Below are positions 1-13,248 of a stretch of 64,000 nucleotides of DNA, in pieces; within the stretch, counting starts at the first letter, position 1, and each line of letters begins with the position of its first letter. A program made the translations under genes and the position numbers. The notes under the pieces were generated by a model, which worked only from the letters and a program-made list of their open reading frames with translations, searched no databases and had not been told where the DNA came from. The DNA comes from Phycomyces nitens (taxonomy: Eukaryota; Mucoromycota; Mucoromycetes; Mucorales; Phycomycetaceae): NCBI GenBank assembly GCA_022702545.1, contig JAHRBC010000004.1, forward strand, positions 5,858,001 to 5,922,000. The letters are read 5' to 3'.

Positions 1-1827
1 TGAGAAATGTCGTCAATTCTCGGATTAAAAAAAGATATTACGTGGATAATACAAAAGATGCCAAACTCTGGTACAGGAATTGAATCATGACACATTGGAC
101 TATTGATCATAACAATGATCTCTTTCTTGATTTTGCTTTTAAACTAACAGAGAAAATTAAATGAAGCACACATTCCTACTTTATGTATTTAGTTGTACTT
201 GACTAGTATTCCGCACTTCCAGTGTGTCAGCTATTCAATATGTCTCAATTTACGATTATGTTGGGTACCAAACCTACGACTACGGCAGCATCTTCAGATC
301 CATATGATATCAATGTGAATACATCGATTCTCTGTACATTATACAATTTAATATCTAAATTGGTGGGTATTTTAATAATTAATAAGCTCAAATAGCTAAT
401 TATGCTATATTACAAGAATCAAGCAGTCTATTTAGATAAACACTACCTTATGGACAGTCCAAGATTGCTTACTATATTTTACAGCCATTATATAAACATT
501 ATGAAAAACTCCGAGGAGCTCAATACAGAAGAAAGATCTTAATTACAGTACTTTCTATATTTTATTATATACATATTTTGTTGACCTTAATATTTTTAAT
601 GCATATCTTTCTGGATGCATAAATATAATTACTACGAGCCGTGGAAGGACCGCAACACAAGTTATTAGCAGCAAATATCTTGCACAAATAATTAATCAAA
701 ATCTACCTGAAGCTTGAAGCACAAAAGGTATATGCTGGCCAGAAGATAAACTATCTGCGTGTGCTCATCTTGAAAAAGAAAGAATCGATCGATCGATCGG
801 TGCCGCATGAGTTAATACGACAGTTGCTAAAATTTGAAATCTACGATATTTTTAGTGTTTGTATGTAGTTCCTTACGTGCTTTTATATCGTATGTACTAT
901 CTCCACTAATTGTTGAATTTGTTCAATAATTTGGTATTCTAGTATCAATTTGCTACCAGTATTCAGCGCTTATACAATTCTATTAAGAGTCAAGATAATC
1001 CCAGTTATACTTGACTTGATATTCTTTCGTCCTCGTGATCATAATGCACTTTTACAATAAATATGTTTAATAAAGTATCTCGAGGTACATATATATTTTC
1101 AAAGATTGGTTTTTACGTACATATAATATGCACAAAAATATTCTCTTATGTTTTAATGGATATTTTGAAAGTAAGTACGCACTTTTAAATACATCGCCAT
1201 TCTCATATCCATACTAATGCGCTACAAAAACAACATAAAATCACTAGTTGTTACTTGAAAATAATGATTCCAGACTAGAATTTCAAACTCTTTACACTAG
1301 GTATTTACCGACGCACTATTATCGAATAATCATACAATAGACAATATATTTTATTCATTCTATTTTTGAGGTTCAGAGTCTAACACATTTCTTAGCTACG
1401 TTATTTTTACTATCCATAAACGCCCAGGAATAAAATTAACATATGAATGTTATGCACATATATACATACATACTAGAGTTTGAATATATTAAAATAAACT
1501 ATACAAAAACATTACACAGATTGTTTTGGACGTACTTTGCATGGCAGATTTTTAGTTCTTGGTTTCCAAATATTTTTTAATGTTATATGTTTATATAGTA
1601 ATATACTTGTGAGCAAACGCTTGTACACGTCTTTTGTAAGGGTCTTGTAAAAAAAAAACATGAATATTATATATTAATAAATTATCAAACAATAAAGTAG
1701 TATGTATAAGGTAGATGTAAATTGGTTATAATACAAATTCTTGTCTTATAAAAGTACCCGTATTTCAACGATATAAAGGTGTAAATTAATCATTTGTAAA
1801 CCTCGTTATCAAAAATTCAATTTCATA
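1..1827. other. AT-rich intergenic stretch
   Basis: I see no coding frame, tRNA or repeat I can name here. The stretch is strongly AT-rich with short homopolymers and a GATC tandem run near position 785. It forms the upstream region of the Spt23/Mga2-like gene. Confidence 0.6.
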
Positions 1828-3500
1828 ATGAATGTCCCAAATATTCAATATAATTCTCACTCGCTTCAACCTAACGAGTACGTAAATATTGTTGAGCTGG
1901 TTATATAATTGATTAAAATTACTGTCAAATAGTCTACATATTGATGTATCCGGTATTCCTGAAGGCTTCTGCTCTCGCATTGAAAAACAAATTAAATTAC
2001 GCTTGCGACTTCTTGACAAAGATAATTGGAGAATCAAATCCTGGCATTTCCTCAAGATTTCTGAAACTCTTTTGGCCGAATCAAGCTTTCAAAAGCGTAT
2101 CAACCATTTTTATGAATACGAGGAAACTTTCTCTCTGCTATCTAGCAGCTATAATGTGCTCACACTTGAAGCCAGTGTTGTATGTGCGTCAAATATGCAC
2201 AAGAAAATATCCCCGTGCTATAATTGTGTGGACCGTGAGATCCGATGTGTAAGTCTTCATATAATCTAGACAGGAATTTTATTAACATTATATTTATATA
2301 GAAAAAAAAAGCAGATATAAGGCGAAATAGTAAATTTAGCGCATTGAATTTTTTTAATTTGATGAGCGCAACAAAAGCAAAACGAGATTTGGCCAAAGAA
2401 AACGGTTCTTTGACCAGAACTAAAGCCACGAGAATCATATTATTAAATTGCAATCCAGTGGTAAACTTTGATTGCGGGGAGGTTACGGTACCAGTTCGGA
2501 TAACATGTTTTTGTAAACATCAAGATGAAAACGTGGGATTCAGGTATAATATTTTGGCAAGCAAGATAACTATTTACATAATCTAATTAACTATGGCTGT
2601 TATAGAATTGTTTTCTCTATGAAAGACGAAGGCGGGAATGTCATTGCTACAGGGGTTTCTCCTGCAATTATGATTACAAATAATCGTAAAGCACTTAACA
2701 ACTGGTCCCAGAAAAATATACCTGAATATGATATGCTGTCCCAAAGCACCGAACCTTTGAATTTGGAAAAATACAGTACTTGCTTTTCCGGAATTCACTC
2801 TGATTGCTTTGGTAAATGCTACGAATACGAACCGAAAACATATGAATTTGATCCCAAACATGAAAATTCTCACCAAAGAATTCCAGAACAGCACAGTAAT
2901 AATACAACTATAAACGAGACCGACTATGTCACAAATGGTCTTCCTCTAGCCACTTATGACTCATTTAGTGGAGAGATTATCTCTGATGCTACTTTACCAT
3001 ACTGTGCTGACAATGAAGCTACTAATTGGGCAAATATTATCCCAATTGACACGAAACCAATATCAAACCCATATCGCCAAGATTACCATAGCATGTATAA
3101 CTTTAATAATGCTGTATTAACTGGTATGACTACAGCTACAACTATCCCAAGAACAAGACCAATTCAATTCACTTTACACGACAAATTTCACTGCTGGAAC
3201 AAGAAACTACTCGAAGAATGTTTATCTACATCAGGATCGGAAATACTGCCAACAACCGATAAAGAAATACTTGAAGAGCACCAGTCATATATTCCGCCTG
3301 TACACCCGGTTACCATGAGCTGTTCCGATTTCGATAATATCTCCAAACTTCTTGAAGAGGATATAGACGAATTATTAGACACTTGGAACATTATATCAAA
3401 AGTTCAAGCTGGTAATATTTGCTATGAATCAAAAATGAATCCTCAATCTTTGGAACATTCGGGAATTTTTTACAGCACCTATGAATGGATTCTACAATAA
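1828..3500 (+). CDS. Spt23/Mga2-like transcription regulator, short form
   Basis: Four exons, 1828-1877, 1933-2248, 2302-2543 and 2606-3500, give 500 residues. Roughly residues 20-230 match the conserved N-terminal region of fungal Spt23/Mga2 proteins as I recall it: a GIPEGFCSRIEKQIKLRLRL block, a CYNCVDRE cysteine pair followed by a basic run, an ILLNCNP block, then VRITCFCKHQDENVGFRIVF and IMITNN. In yeast these proteins are ER-anchored regulators of fatty-acid desaturase genes. Here the rest of the protein is Asn/Ser/Thr/Glu-rich, and I see no IPT/TIG domain, ankyrin repeats or C-terminal membrane anchor, so release from the ER by processing is not expected. The stop codon lies inside an AATAAA. 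The first exon is short and its ATG is the least certain part. A different regulator carrying the same DNA-binding block is possible. Confidence 0.72.
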
Positions 3501-5431
3501 ATATAAGTATATTAAAAGAGATTAACATATTATAGTGTATAGAAAATTGATTTTTTAGTATCTAAGCATACTCCATAATCATACATCGCCTCTTTTTATA
3601 AATATTGATTTTTCTATCTAAGTATATCTTCTGCTAGTATGTTATATGGAATTTCACCTTATTTTACATTATGTAATTGTTTGAATTGGCTATTAAATAA
3701 TAAAGTAATATAGAGCTGTTAGCATGGCTCGTTTTATTTTAATATGTATATGTATATGGGCTCATAAAAATGAAGTGAGAAGTGCGCAGTATTAAGATTT
3801 AGTATTAATTTGACAGCAATCCTTTTTATTATCAACCGACGATAGCCCTATATTTCTTGGACATTTTATACAATTAATTATTTAGGTTTCTTATATATTT
3901 TTTTTAAAAAATTGCTACGTACATACTGCTAGACAATTCAGAGAAATATGTCAATATTTTTCATCGTAGTATGCACATAATTTTATCTTTATATATTTAT
4001 AATACATTTCTTTTTATCTCAACAATGTCTTAAAAATATCTTTTTTATTATTCTTACAAAGATTTTATATTGTAAGTAATTATTAAATGTTACCAATACT
4101 TTATAATAAATGAAAGGTTTATTCTGAAAAAAAATAAACACATTTCTTAAAATACCAACTTTTGATGATCTTGTACTTGTATATACAGTAGAATAGAACA
4201 TTTCCATATATCTACCGTATTTATAATAATACTACTCTTTGATATTTTCATAACAATTCTCACATCTATGAAGAAAAATGGAGATATATGCATGCATTGA
4301 AAAATTTGGCACTGAAGACATAACGGGGATACAAAAAAAAATGCAAAAGCAAAGGTAAATATTACACTATTGATGTGTTTGCAAATGGCTGGTAATAATA
4401 TAAGGAACATAAATATCTATTGACCCCAGTGCCTTTTGATCACTAGAAAATTTCAGAATATTGAATAATAAAATTTCCAAAAAAAAATACTACTCATCAC
4501 ATCATAGACAAAATTTCTACTGTATTTATTAGCGACGGTATTTGTTTTAAATATATTCAAAATCCCAATATATCATAGTTTATCTTTTTGCCAAATATGT
4601 ATATATCTATATCTATAAAAAAATAGTGACATAGCTTGGGAATTTGTCTCGTATGATATTATACTTTTTAATAGAATTGTGATTATACAATTTTTTTTAA
4701 AATTTTAATTTTGATGTTGATACTTTGTCATATTTAAAATAAAAGTGTTTTTTTTTGTAAATAGTAAAGTTTTATTATATGTACTGATTGGTTTTGATGT
4801 AAGAGCTTATAGAGCAGCCCAGACATAAAATATTATTAAACTTTCTATGCAAGTGATATACTTTATTATCGCCGTCAGTGCAATAATATTGAGACAATAA
4901 ATAAATAAACTGCGTTGAATGTAAAGTGTCTTCTCTATCGTTTATATATATATAACGTGAATAATATTTTATAAAAATATATCTGCCTACACAAGGACAT
5001 TATTCAATCTGTATACCTATTCTCTAATTCAAACTTGTGATACTGCAGATCAGAGTTTAAATTTGACTATAATCTTATTTTTGTAATATGAAATAATAGT
5101 TATAAATAATATAGTAAATATAGTATTCTGATGCATACTTTTGATAGCAATTTTGACTTTATCATAGTTTGCGGTTTTAAATTTACGATGTCTTAATTTT
5201 ATCAAGTATCAAAGATTTTGCAATTTTTATGATAACAAATGGATATCTGCAGGATAAATTAGCAATAAACAAGTTTTAGCTGTAAACCTTATAGTATAAG
5301 CTTTTTCCCATATTTAAATTTTGTTGAAATTATTGTACTTCACATGTTGTATATCCAATATATGCCTATGCCGATAGGCTATACCAGAAACCTCACTATT
5401 TGTAAAAAAAAATATATACAAAAAAATACCC
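3501..5431. other. AT-rich intergenic region
   Basis: Very AT-rich spacer with homopolymer runs between the Spt23/Mga2-like gene and the CoA-ligase-like gene. I find no gene, tRNA or clear repeat. The small open frames are not supported by codon use or homology. Confidence 0.6.
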
Positions 5432-5438
5432 TATATAA
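5432..5438 (+). promoter_or_regulatory. putative TATA box
   Basis: TATATAA lies about 52 bp upstream of the ATG of the CoA-ligase-like gene. It is a sequence match only. Confidence 0.3.
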
Positions 5439-5490
5439 GAATCAAATTTCAAGTCTTGTTTTATGAATTTGCATTCACTTTTAAAGCACT

Positions 5491-7655
5491 ATGATATTCA
5501 ACTCGACATTTCCACCTATCCAAATCCCAAAAACCGGTTTGATCCAGCACTTGTTTGACAACAGAAAGTTTATTACTCCTGAAGATAAAGTCTTGTTTAT
5601 TGATGTCCGAACCAAAAAGACATTGACCTTTGGACAAACAAAAGAAAATATATTGCGGTTTGCTGCTGGTTTACAAGATAGATGTGGTTTTAAAAAAGAT
5701 GATATCCTATCAATCTATGCTCCAAATCAGGTTTGTGATCCGCATTTTACGAAAAATCACTGTTAACAAAACTTGTTTAGTATGACTATATTGTCCCTTT
5801 GCTAGGTTCGATCGCAGCAGGTTAGTTCAAGCTGTTTTATTATGCTTTTACAAGATACTCAACCAAATGTTAGGTGGTACAGCATTATTTCTCAACCCAG
5901 ACTACAATGCAATTGAGCTTAGATCTCACCTTGAAATGATCAAGCCAAAAGTTCTTATTGCATTTCCAAGCAATATTAGAATTGCACTCGAGGCTACAGC
6001 CAATGGAGTGGTACCCTTTCAAAATATTTTTGTATTTGGTGAATTGTCTATCGAAAGTATACAGCCGTACACAAAATATCTCTTGAAAAGTCGTATGGCC
6101 GTACCCGTTGAGTATACGGAAGAAGAGGCCAAGAATTCTGTAGCGCTTTTATGCTTATCTTCCGGAACAACGGGTAATATATTGAATACAAAATTTATTT
6201 TATATCTTATACATTTGACTTTAATAGGAAAAAGCAAAGCAGTGATGTTATCGTAAGAATATATATATATATATAAATTACATTTTTGACAAGAATATTA
6301 TTATCTTTACTAGGCATACAAACATTGCCACAAACTTTGAGCAGCACTTTGAGAGCTACAAGTATTCTATTGATCCCGCATGCCACCGTTCACTTGGAGT
6401 ACTTCCTTTCTATCATCTTCTAGGCCTATATGCTGTCTTGAATGAAGCATTCTATCACGGAATCCCTCTATATGTTCTTCAAAAGTTTGACTTTGTTTCC
6501 TTGTGCAAAACAATTCAGAATGAAAAGATAACTAGGACATATCTTGTACCACCGATTATCTTGCGTCTTTCAAACAATCCTATTGTAGACTATTATGATT
6601 TGTCTTCTCTGGAAATTGTTCACTATGGTGCTGCCCCAGTGAGCAAAGATCTCGATCTAAAAGTAAATAAGCGATTGAAACGCTCTATTCTCAGAAATGC
6701 CTATGGACTTTCAGAAGTTGGAATAACATGCTACGTGGGATTAGTACCTAATGATAAAGGTATACGACTAGATATAAATCTGATACGTGCATATTTACCA
6801 GATCTTGTAACTTATATTTTTATTCTATTAATAGGCAGCGTAGGAAAACTTGTATCGGGAATGACGGCTAAAATTGTTAATGAAAAAGCCAAAGGTAAAA
6901 GGAAAAATAGTTGAGATAATTTTTTAAAACTTTTTTTTGAGAAATAGAAGTTGGATATAACGAGAGTGGAGAATTGTGGCTCAAGGGGCCAAATGTTATG
7001 AAAGTAAGTAATATTTAACATGATAAAGTACAAATTATTATGTCTAATGCATGTTCATAGGGATACTTGAATAATCCCGAGGCAACTCGGGACTGTATTG
7101 ATGATGAAGGCTACCTCCATACTGGTGATATTGCTACAATAGATACTGATAATGATATATATATTGTTGGTCGTATCAAAGAGTTGATCAAATTTAATGG
7201 ATTTCAAGTATGTTTATATTATACTCCAAACTCTCCATGATTTACTTACTTGTTAATTTTATATAGGTTCCTCCTGCCGAGTTGGAGGCCCACTTGGTAA
7301 ACAAATTTACATTTATTACTCAAAAAGCGGATTTAAATAAGCAAATATCTTGCTAACAAAAACATTCTTACAATTCATATAGCTCGAATGTCCCATAGTG
7401 GCCGATTGTGCTGTTATTGGAATTTATGATGAGACCAAGGAAACAGAGCTACCAAGCGCTTTTATTGTCTTAGCACCCGGAATTGAAGACAGCGCAGAAA
7501 CCAAGGGCATAATCATGAAATTTATAGCAGAAAGAGTGATTGCATACAAGCGTATACACAAGGTTTTCTTTATCAACGAGATTCCAAAAAGTGTTGCTGG
7601 TAAAATCCTTCGACGTGAATTACGAAATGTCCCAACTGAGGATCCGAAAAACTAG
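5491..7655 (+). CDS. 4-coumarate-CoA ligase-like adenylating enzyme
   Basis: Ten exons: 5491-5730, 5781-5820, 5874-6173, 6228-6252, 6314-6759, 6835-6894, 6948-7003, 7061-7207, 7267-7296 and 7383-7655. The product is 538 residues, usual for 4CL-type acyl/aryl-CoA ligases. The P-loop is split across exons 3-5 (LSSGTTG, then KSKAVMLSH). Further motifs are [52 protein letters not shown] and, near the C-terminus, [13 protein letters not shown] with the catalytic lysine of the mobile domain. The expected reaction is ATP-dependent activation of a carboxylic acid to an acyl-adenylate, then thioester formation with CoA. The substrate cannot be read from the sequence. The C-terminus, DPKN, is not a peroxisomal PTS1 signal. 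Several exons are very short (25, 30 and 40 nt). Confidence 0.9.
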
Positions 7656-9108
7656 ATTTAATCAAAAGAGCAAGATTAGCAACCTTTGCATTATTTAAAC
7701 AAGTTATTCAATCTATGGTTAAAGTACAAACGCAATAACTGTACTAAATAAACAGAATTATATTTATCCTCTATAAATAAAAATGATAAAATTTAAGACG
7801 AAAATAATAACCTAAAATACTACCATAGATCATCTAAATCACCTTTAGTTTGGTTGCCGGTTTTTACATATATTTATAAAAGACACCTTGGTCATTTCAA
7901 CTTTTTTTAAGTGAATACTGACTAATATTTATACATATAATACAAGTAATTAATAAAAATAGAAAAAGTTATTGGAGCATGACAGTTTTAATGGACTATT
8001 ATTAAGAATACTATATATCACTACAAGTGGTTGCCCCAAAGCCATTTACAAGGATATACAGAGAAATATTTTAAGGCACTTGCCAAATGTAATTTTCAGC
8101 ATAAGAATATTGATAAATATAGCATAGAATCTTGAATATTATAAATTAATTCAGGAGCATTAAAGATGCTTTGTATGATTAATTAGTTATTTTTACAAAT
8201 AGCTAAATTAATATCAAGCTGGACCTCGGTACTTGCTATATTTTTATATTAGACATCTTGATAAATGGTTGATGGGATATATGCCATTTTCGTTGTTGTG
8301 TCATTATCGGTCATTATTGTCAAGACCGCATTGACTCACATCAATTTTATTCCAAGTCCATCACCCGTTTTGAGTCATAACTTATACTTTTTCTTTTGTT
8401 ATTTATCTCCAATGCCCAGACCATAATAGGCGGTTGACTGGCAACAAGTGTTATTCAAAAGTATTTTTATGATTACATTATCTTTAATAAAAAGTGTAAA
8501 TAATATATGAATTATGGTTTGGATATTTTAATTTAATTTGAAAATACTGTTATTCATCTTATAAAACTACAATTAATAATACAAGAAAATGAGGATCACA
8601 TTGGTGCCAGTGTCTTTGAGATTATACAGAAAATGAACTTGGAAGTACGCATTAAAGTAAATAAGAAAGGTTAGCTCTCGACTGGATACCCAATTCTAGT
8701 TTTTGTTTGTACTCCCAAGAAAAGCAAATTGTTGCAAAATAGGAAATTAGATTGACGTTCCCGACTCAGGATGCTTACCAGAAATCAGAAACAGATTGAC
8801 GGATTTTTAAGAAAGCGGCGTGTGTTTCGTGGAGTCCTAAAAGAAAAGAAGAAAAAGGTACCACGTAGGAAAGGCGGCAACATGAGAAAGCTCCGGGAAC
8901 CGCCACCAAGAGAATATCAGCCATATGGCTGTATTAGAGATTAACCCCAGAGTCTCAAGGAGTCGGTCATAAACCGCCTTGATAGACGATACACAAAAGA
9001 GAACCTTGTACAATAACAACCCAAAAATATATGCAACTTTTTTTTTTGAATTGTATAATTCAACTCATAGTCTTTATTCGATAATTGTACATGTTTGACC
9101 ATATTCCC

Positions 9109-9205
<97 letters not shown>

Positions 9206-10162
9206 CTTGGTTGGCATTCAAAGGATGTTTTCACGTCCTTTCCAGTCGAGAATAGATATCCAAGGAAATATTCAATCAAGAGCAAATTTATTACCTGAGG
9301 CTGTTGTATATCATGGATACTCTATATTACAACAGATAAATCTATAATTTCATAAATAGTGTATCTGAATGATGCGCTTGGCCTGTCCAGATAGAATGTG
9401 AGCAAGATATATTATACCAACGTTCAGATACTACTTGTAAAACATCAAAACTTGGTACTACAATGCGTTCAATGGATTAAATAGACAAGACATGCTTGTC
9501 CCTTGGCAAAATCTTGTGTATCCCACTTTGAACAGCCATATTTTGTACATCAGAACCAATCAGTATAAATGTCCATTTATTGATATTAACATATACTGAG
9601 AATATTCAATTATACATAAGAGTAGATGTAGTACCCATGTCCATAATTAAGATGGTAGTGGAGACCATGTTCAGGGTAATATAGGTTTCATATACACCCT
9701 TGATCAGTCAATCATTGAGCAAAATTGTGCATTTGAACCCCTCTTGTAACACTAAATCGACTCGTTTTTTTTTCTTTCTTTTTCCAAACACCGTCAATGG
9801 CTATTGAAATCACATTTGATCCGCCCTTTTCAACACCCCTCTATACTTGTAGAAAGTTTGCATTAAAGGATACCTTGGTTTACTCGATAACCTTTGCAAA
9901 ATTATTACAGGGATTTGCTGGGCTATAATTGGGCTGCCTAGATACTGAGGCCGTATGATAAAGAAGTTGTATATGGATACCATGACAAATTTACAGCTGG
10001 GAAATCATTAAAGAATTTATAGCTTTCTTAAAAGAGGAGAAAATATACATTCACCGAGTGGTCGGTGATGTGCTCAAAAGCCGAAAGAAATCAAGCCAAT
10101 GATAAAAAAGAAATGCTTTTGGAGTCCGGGTGGAGAAGGAAAAAAAAATCTTCAAGATCTGG
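7656..10162. other. intergenic region with a microsatellite
   Basis: No supported gene. It contains the long TTA microsatellite listed separately and a slightly GC-richer patch at about 8640-9020 without a continuous frame. A 43-codon frame near 9797 is not recognisable. Confidence 0.55.
9113..9205. repeat. (TTA)n microsatellite
   Basis: About 31 uninterrupted copies of the trinucleotide. It creates a spurious poly-tyrosine frame on the plus strand. Confidence 0.97.
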
Positions 10163-10168
10163 TATAAA
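10163..10168 (+). promoter_or_regulatory. putative TATA box of the MFS gene
   Basis: TATAAA sits about 80 bp upstream of the MFS start codon, a reasonable spacing for a fungal promoter with a short leader. Confidence 0.35.
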
Positions 10169-10244
10169 GCCAAGTTTTATTTTCGAGCCATTCTTCCCAT
10201 TGTTCACCCCATTCTCTCCTCGTTCATTGTGAATCTCTTTTACA

Positions 10245-12877
10245 ATGTCACCAGAACATCAAGCTCACTCACATGTTGAGCGCCCTATATCAGTGGCCTT
10301 GTCAGATACTGCCACAGAAACCGATGTCAACCCATCGTCTAGCAACACTGATAAACCTGATCCCCTTGGAAAAGAGGACGAAAAATCAATCGCAGACACT
10401 CTGGAAAGAAAGCTCAAAAAACAAGCAAAGATCCAAAGAATATCGACATTCCTTGGTCTCCAACTTGCCCTTTTCTTGGCAGCTTTAGACGGGCAAGTAT
10501 CTTTTCTAAACAATAACAATGAACGAATTGGCGCAAATCTTTTGTTCCGAATCAAGAGTTTGACAATTGACCTTGATTCTGCTTTTAGAACCATTGTATC
10601 CACTGCATTGCCTCGAATTGGTTCTGACTTTAACCAGATGGCCATTGTTTCATGGGTTGCAACTGCCTATATTCTTACCTTTGATGCCTTTCGTATGTAG
10701 CACACTCTCTTTATTTAGCATGTTCTAATTCACTTGTGTATTCCAGAACCTCTTTTCTCCAAGTTCTCCGACATCTTTGGTCGAAAATGGATCATGGTAT
10801 TTGGAATTGTCGTTTTTCTGATTGGATCAGTTCTCTGTGGTGCAGCCAAGGTTAGCTTGCAAGAAATAAGCCCATTTGGCTCATCGGCTAATTTCCTTTC
10901 GTGGAATATTAATTGGTTGATCTATTGTATTTATGTCTTTTAGAGTATGATTATGTTAATCGTTGCACGAGCAATTGCGGGTATTGGTGGTGCCGGAATC
11001 TTCTCAATGGTAAGACAAGTCCATAAAAGCAAGAATAAAATCTAAAAAAACGTTATTTTGTTTGTTTAGGTGTTTGTGATCATTACTGATTTGGTCCCTC
11101 TTGAGCAACGTGGAAGTTATCAAGGGTAAATACAATCGTTTATTGTAAAAATCCCCTTGGATCAATTTAGTCCGATTTCCGACCATTGACTAAAATACAT
11201 ATATATATATAATCTAATGACATCTTTGTACCCTTTTCTCACGACATCTAGTCTCATCAACGCAGTTTTTGCCCTTTCAAGTGTATTTGGGCCCCTTATT
11301 GGTGTAAGTTTATAGATTTGTGACAAAATGTCATAACATACCAATTGCCCAGGTTCTCAAACAAATATCCTTTTAATGCTCATAGGGAAGTTTCACTGAC
11401 TATGTTACCTGGAGATGGAACTTTTACATCAAGTAAGTTCTCAACAGTACAGCAACCAGCAGGCTCAATACTAATATTTCACCAATTAATTATAGCTTGC
11501 CTATCGGTGCCCTGGCCCTTGCTGTACTGTTATATTATCTCAAGTCAGACATACCCAAAGGAAGTATCTCTGACAAGCTGAAGCGAATCGACTATGTTGG
11601 AACAGTTATTGTATTGGCATTCGCAACCCTATTCTTGCTCGCAATGAACTTTGGTGGACAGACCTTCCCATGGAAATCTGCTGCTGTCATTGTACCCCTT
11701 GTACTCACTGCTGTCTTGGTTGGATTATTGGCCGTGGTCGAGAGCAAGTTCTCCAAAGAGCCCTTGATGCCTCCTCGTTTGTTCAAGAACAGAACTGTTC
11801 TTAGTATCTTGATCACCAACTGGTTTTTTGGAATTACATTCTTCAGTATGGTTTATTATCTTCCAATCTACTTCCAAGTTGTCCGTGGCGACTCTGCAAT
11901 GTGGTCTGGTATTCGTCTTATTCCAATGCAGCTGGTCATCTGCGTTGGTGCAACTCTTGCTGGCGCTTTCATTTCAAAGACCAACATCTACAAGCCTTTG
12001 TAAGTATTTCAAACAACATAATCGCAAGACACTAAGCTTCTTTGTATTCAGGATCATTGTTGGAATGGCCCTTTTGACCCTGTGTGTCGGCCTGTTGAGT
12101 CTTTTTGACGAAAACACTGGTTTCTCAAGTAAGTCTAGCATAAACTTGAAATGAAAAAGAAAAAGGTGTCTTACAAGATTTTACACAATTAGAGATCTAT
12201 GGTTTCACTGTTATTGGTGGCGGAGGTACGAGTCTAGAAAAATGCTGTATGACATGATATCTCACAAACTGCCTTGTATTCAGGTCTTGGATTACTTTTC
12301 TCCTCTACTATTATCGGTCTTCAAGCTTCCGTCGAAGCTCGTGATATTGGTAATATAAGTGCTCATATCTGTATCCCATATACTAATCCTATCTATAGCC
12401 GTTGTCACTGGTCTCGGCAATTTCTCAAGAATTCTTGGTGGGGCATTGGGTGTCGCCATCTCATCTGCTGTCCTCAACTCCTCCCTCACACAAGATCTTC
12501 CTGGACAAATCCCAGAAGAGTATGTAGGCTTGATAATTGCTTCGTCAGAATATGTTCGACACGGTCTTCCTGCTGAATATCTTGAGGCTACTCTCGGAGT
12601 GTATGTGAAGGCTATTCGTTTGATTTGGTATGTCGCAACCCCAATGTGCGGTGTCGGCTTCATTGCCTCCAACTTCATCAGATCCCGCAAGGTGGGCGAA
12701 ACCAAGGTTTTTGAGAAGACCATGTCACAAGAGAATGTTTCGGCCATAAAAGAAGACGGAATTATTACAAGCGCATCTCCTGAAGATTCCAAGGTTTCAC
12801 CAGAAACTGTTACTGTTATGGTTGATATGCCTGATACTTCTTCATCAGCCATTGAATCTGGGCCCTGCCGTCGTTAA
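10245..12877 (+). CDS. MFS multidrug exporter, DHA2 (14-TM) type
   Basis: Twelve exons: 10245-10492, 10589-10692, 10747-10850, 10944-11009, 11070-11125, 11252-11303, 11386-11432, 11496-11999, 12052-12128, 12193-12225, 12284-12349 and 12399-12877. The product is 611 residues. After a hydrophilic N-terminal tail of about 60 residues, the motifs run LAALDGTIVSTALP (TM1), FSDIFGRKW (motif A), RAIAGIGGAG (motif B), then FGPLIGGSFTDYVTWRWNFY (motif C plus the 14-TM signature). These mark a proton-coupled drug/toxic-compound antiporter of the plasma membrane. The tail after the last helix is Ser/Glu-rich and cytosolic. The first intron (10493-10588) must use a GC donor, GG|GCAAGT, to give LDG-TIV. 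It is 96 nt, in frame and lacks a stop, so retention would insert 32 residues into TM1. The substrate is unknown. Confidence 0.92.
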
Positions 12878-13248
12878 TATTTGCATTTGTCACAGTCGTC
12901 CATTGCTACAAATATTGTATACTTAATCTACCTGTACAAGTCTGTGTCAATGGCCTCTAGGATCACACAAGTTTGTATTTTTTTCATATCATCTACATTA
13001 ATCCATCTACCTTTTGCAGAGAGAATCTTGTTGTCTCTACAATTCTTAGCAATAGCATATCAATCATTCCTGCAAAATCAAGTTAGAAATAAAACAGAAT
13101 TGTACATAACCATACTATAACATTTTGAATAACTAAGCTATTGATCATACGTTCAAAATATATAAGAGATCAAGATTTATTATAGGGTTTTATGGTAAAA
13201 ATATACCCACAGAGGCCTTCTTTTTTTTTTTACTGTTTAGATATTTTT
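12878..13248. other. 3' spacer between convergent genes
   Basis: Non-coding spacer between the ends of the MFS gene (+) and the polymerase alpha B-subunit gene (-). I see only AT-rich sequence and a poly-T run near 13221. Confidence 0.6.

Noticed and set aside
9095..9298. Poly-tyrosine frame
   Set aside because: Produced by the TTA microsatellite.
9797..9928. 43-codon frame beginning MAIEITFDPPFSTP
   Set aside because: Vaguely like the start of arrestin-like trafficking proteins, but it ends soon and no further exon is visible.
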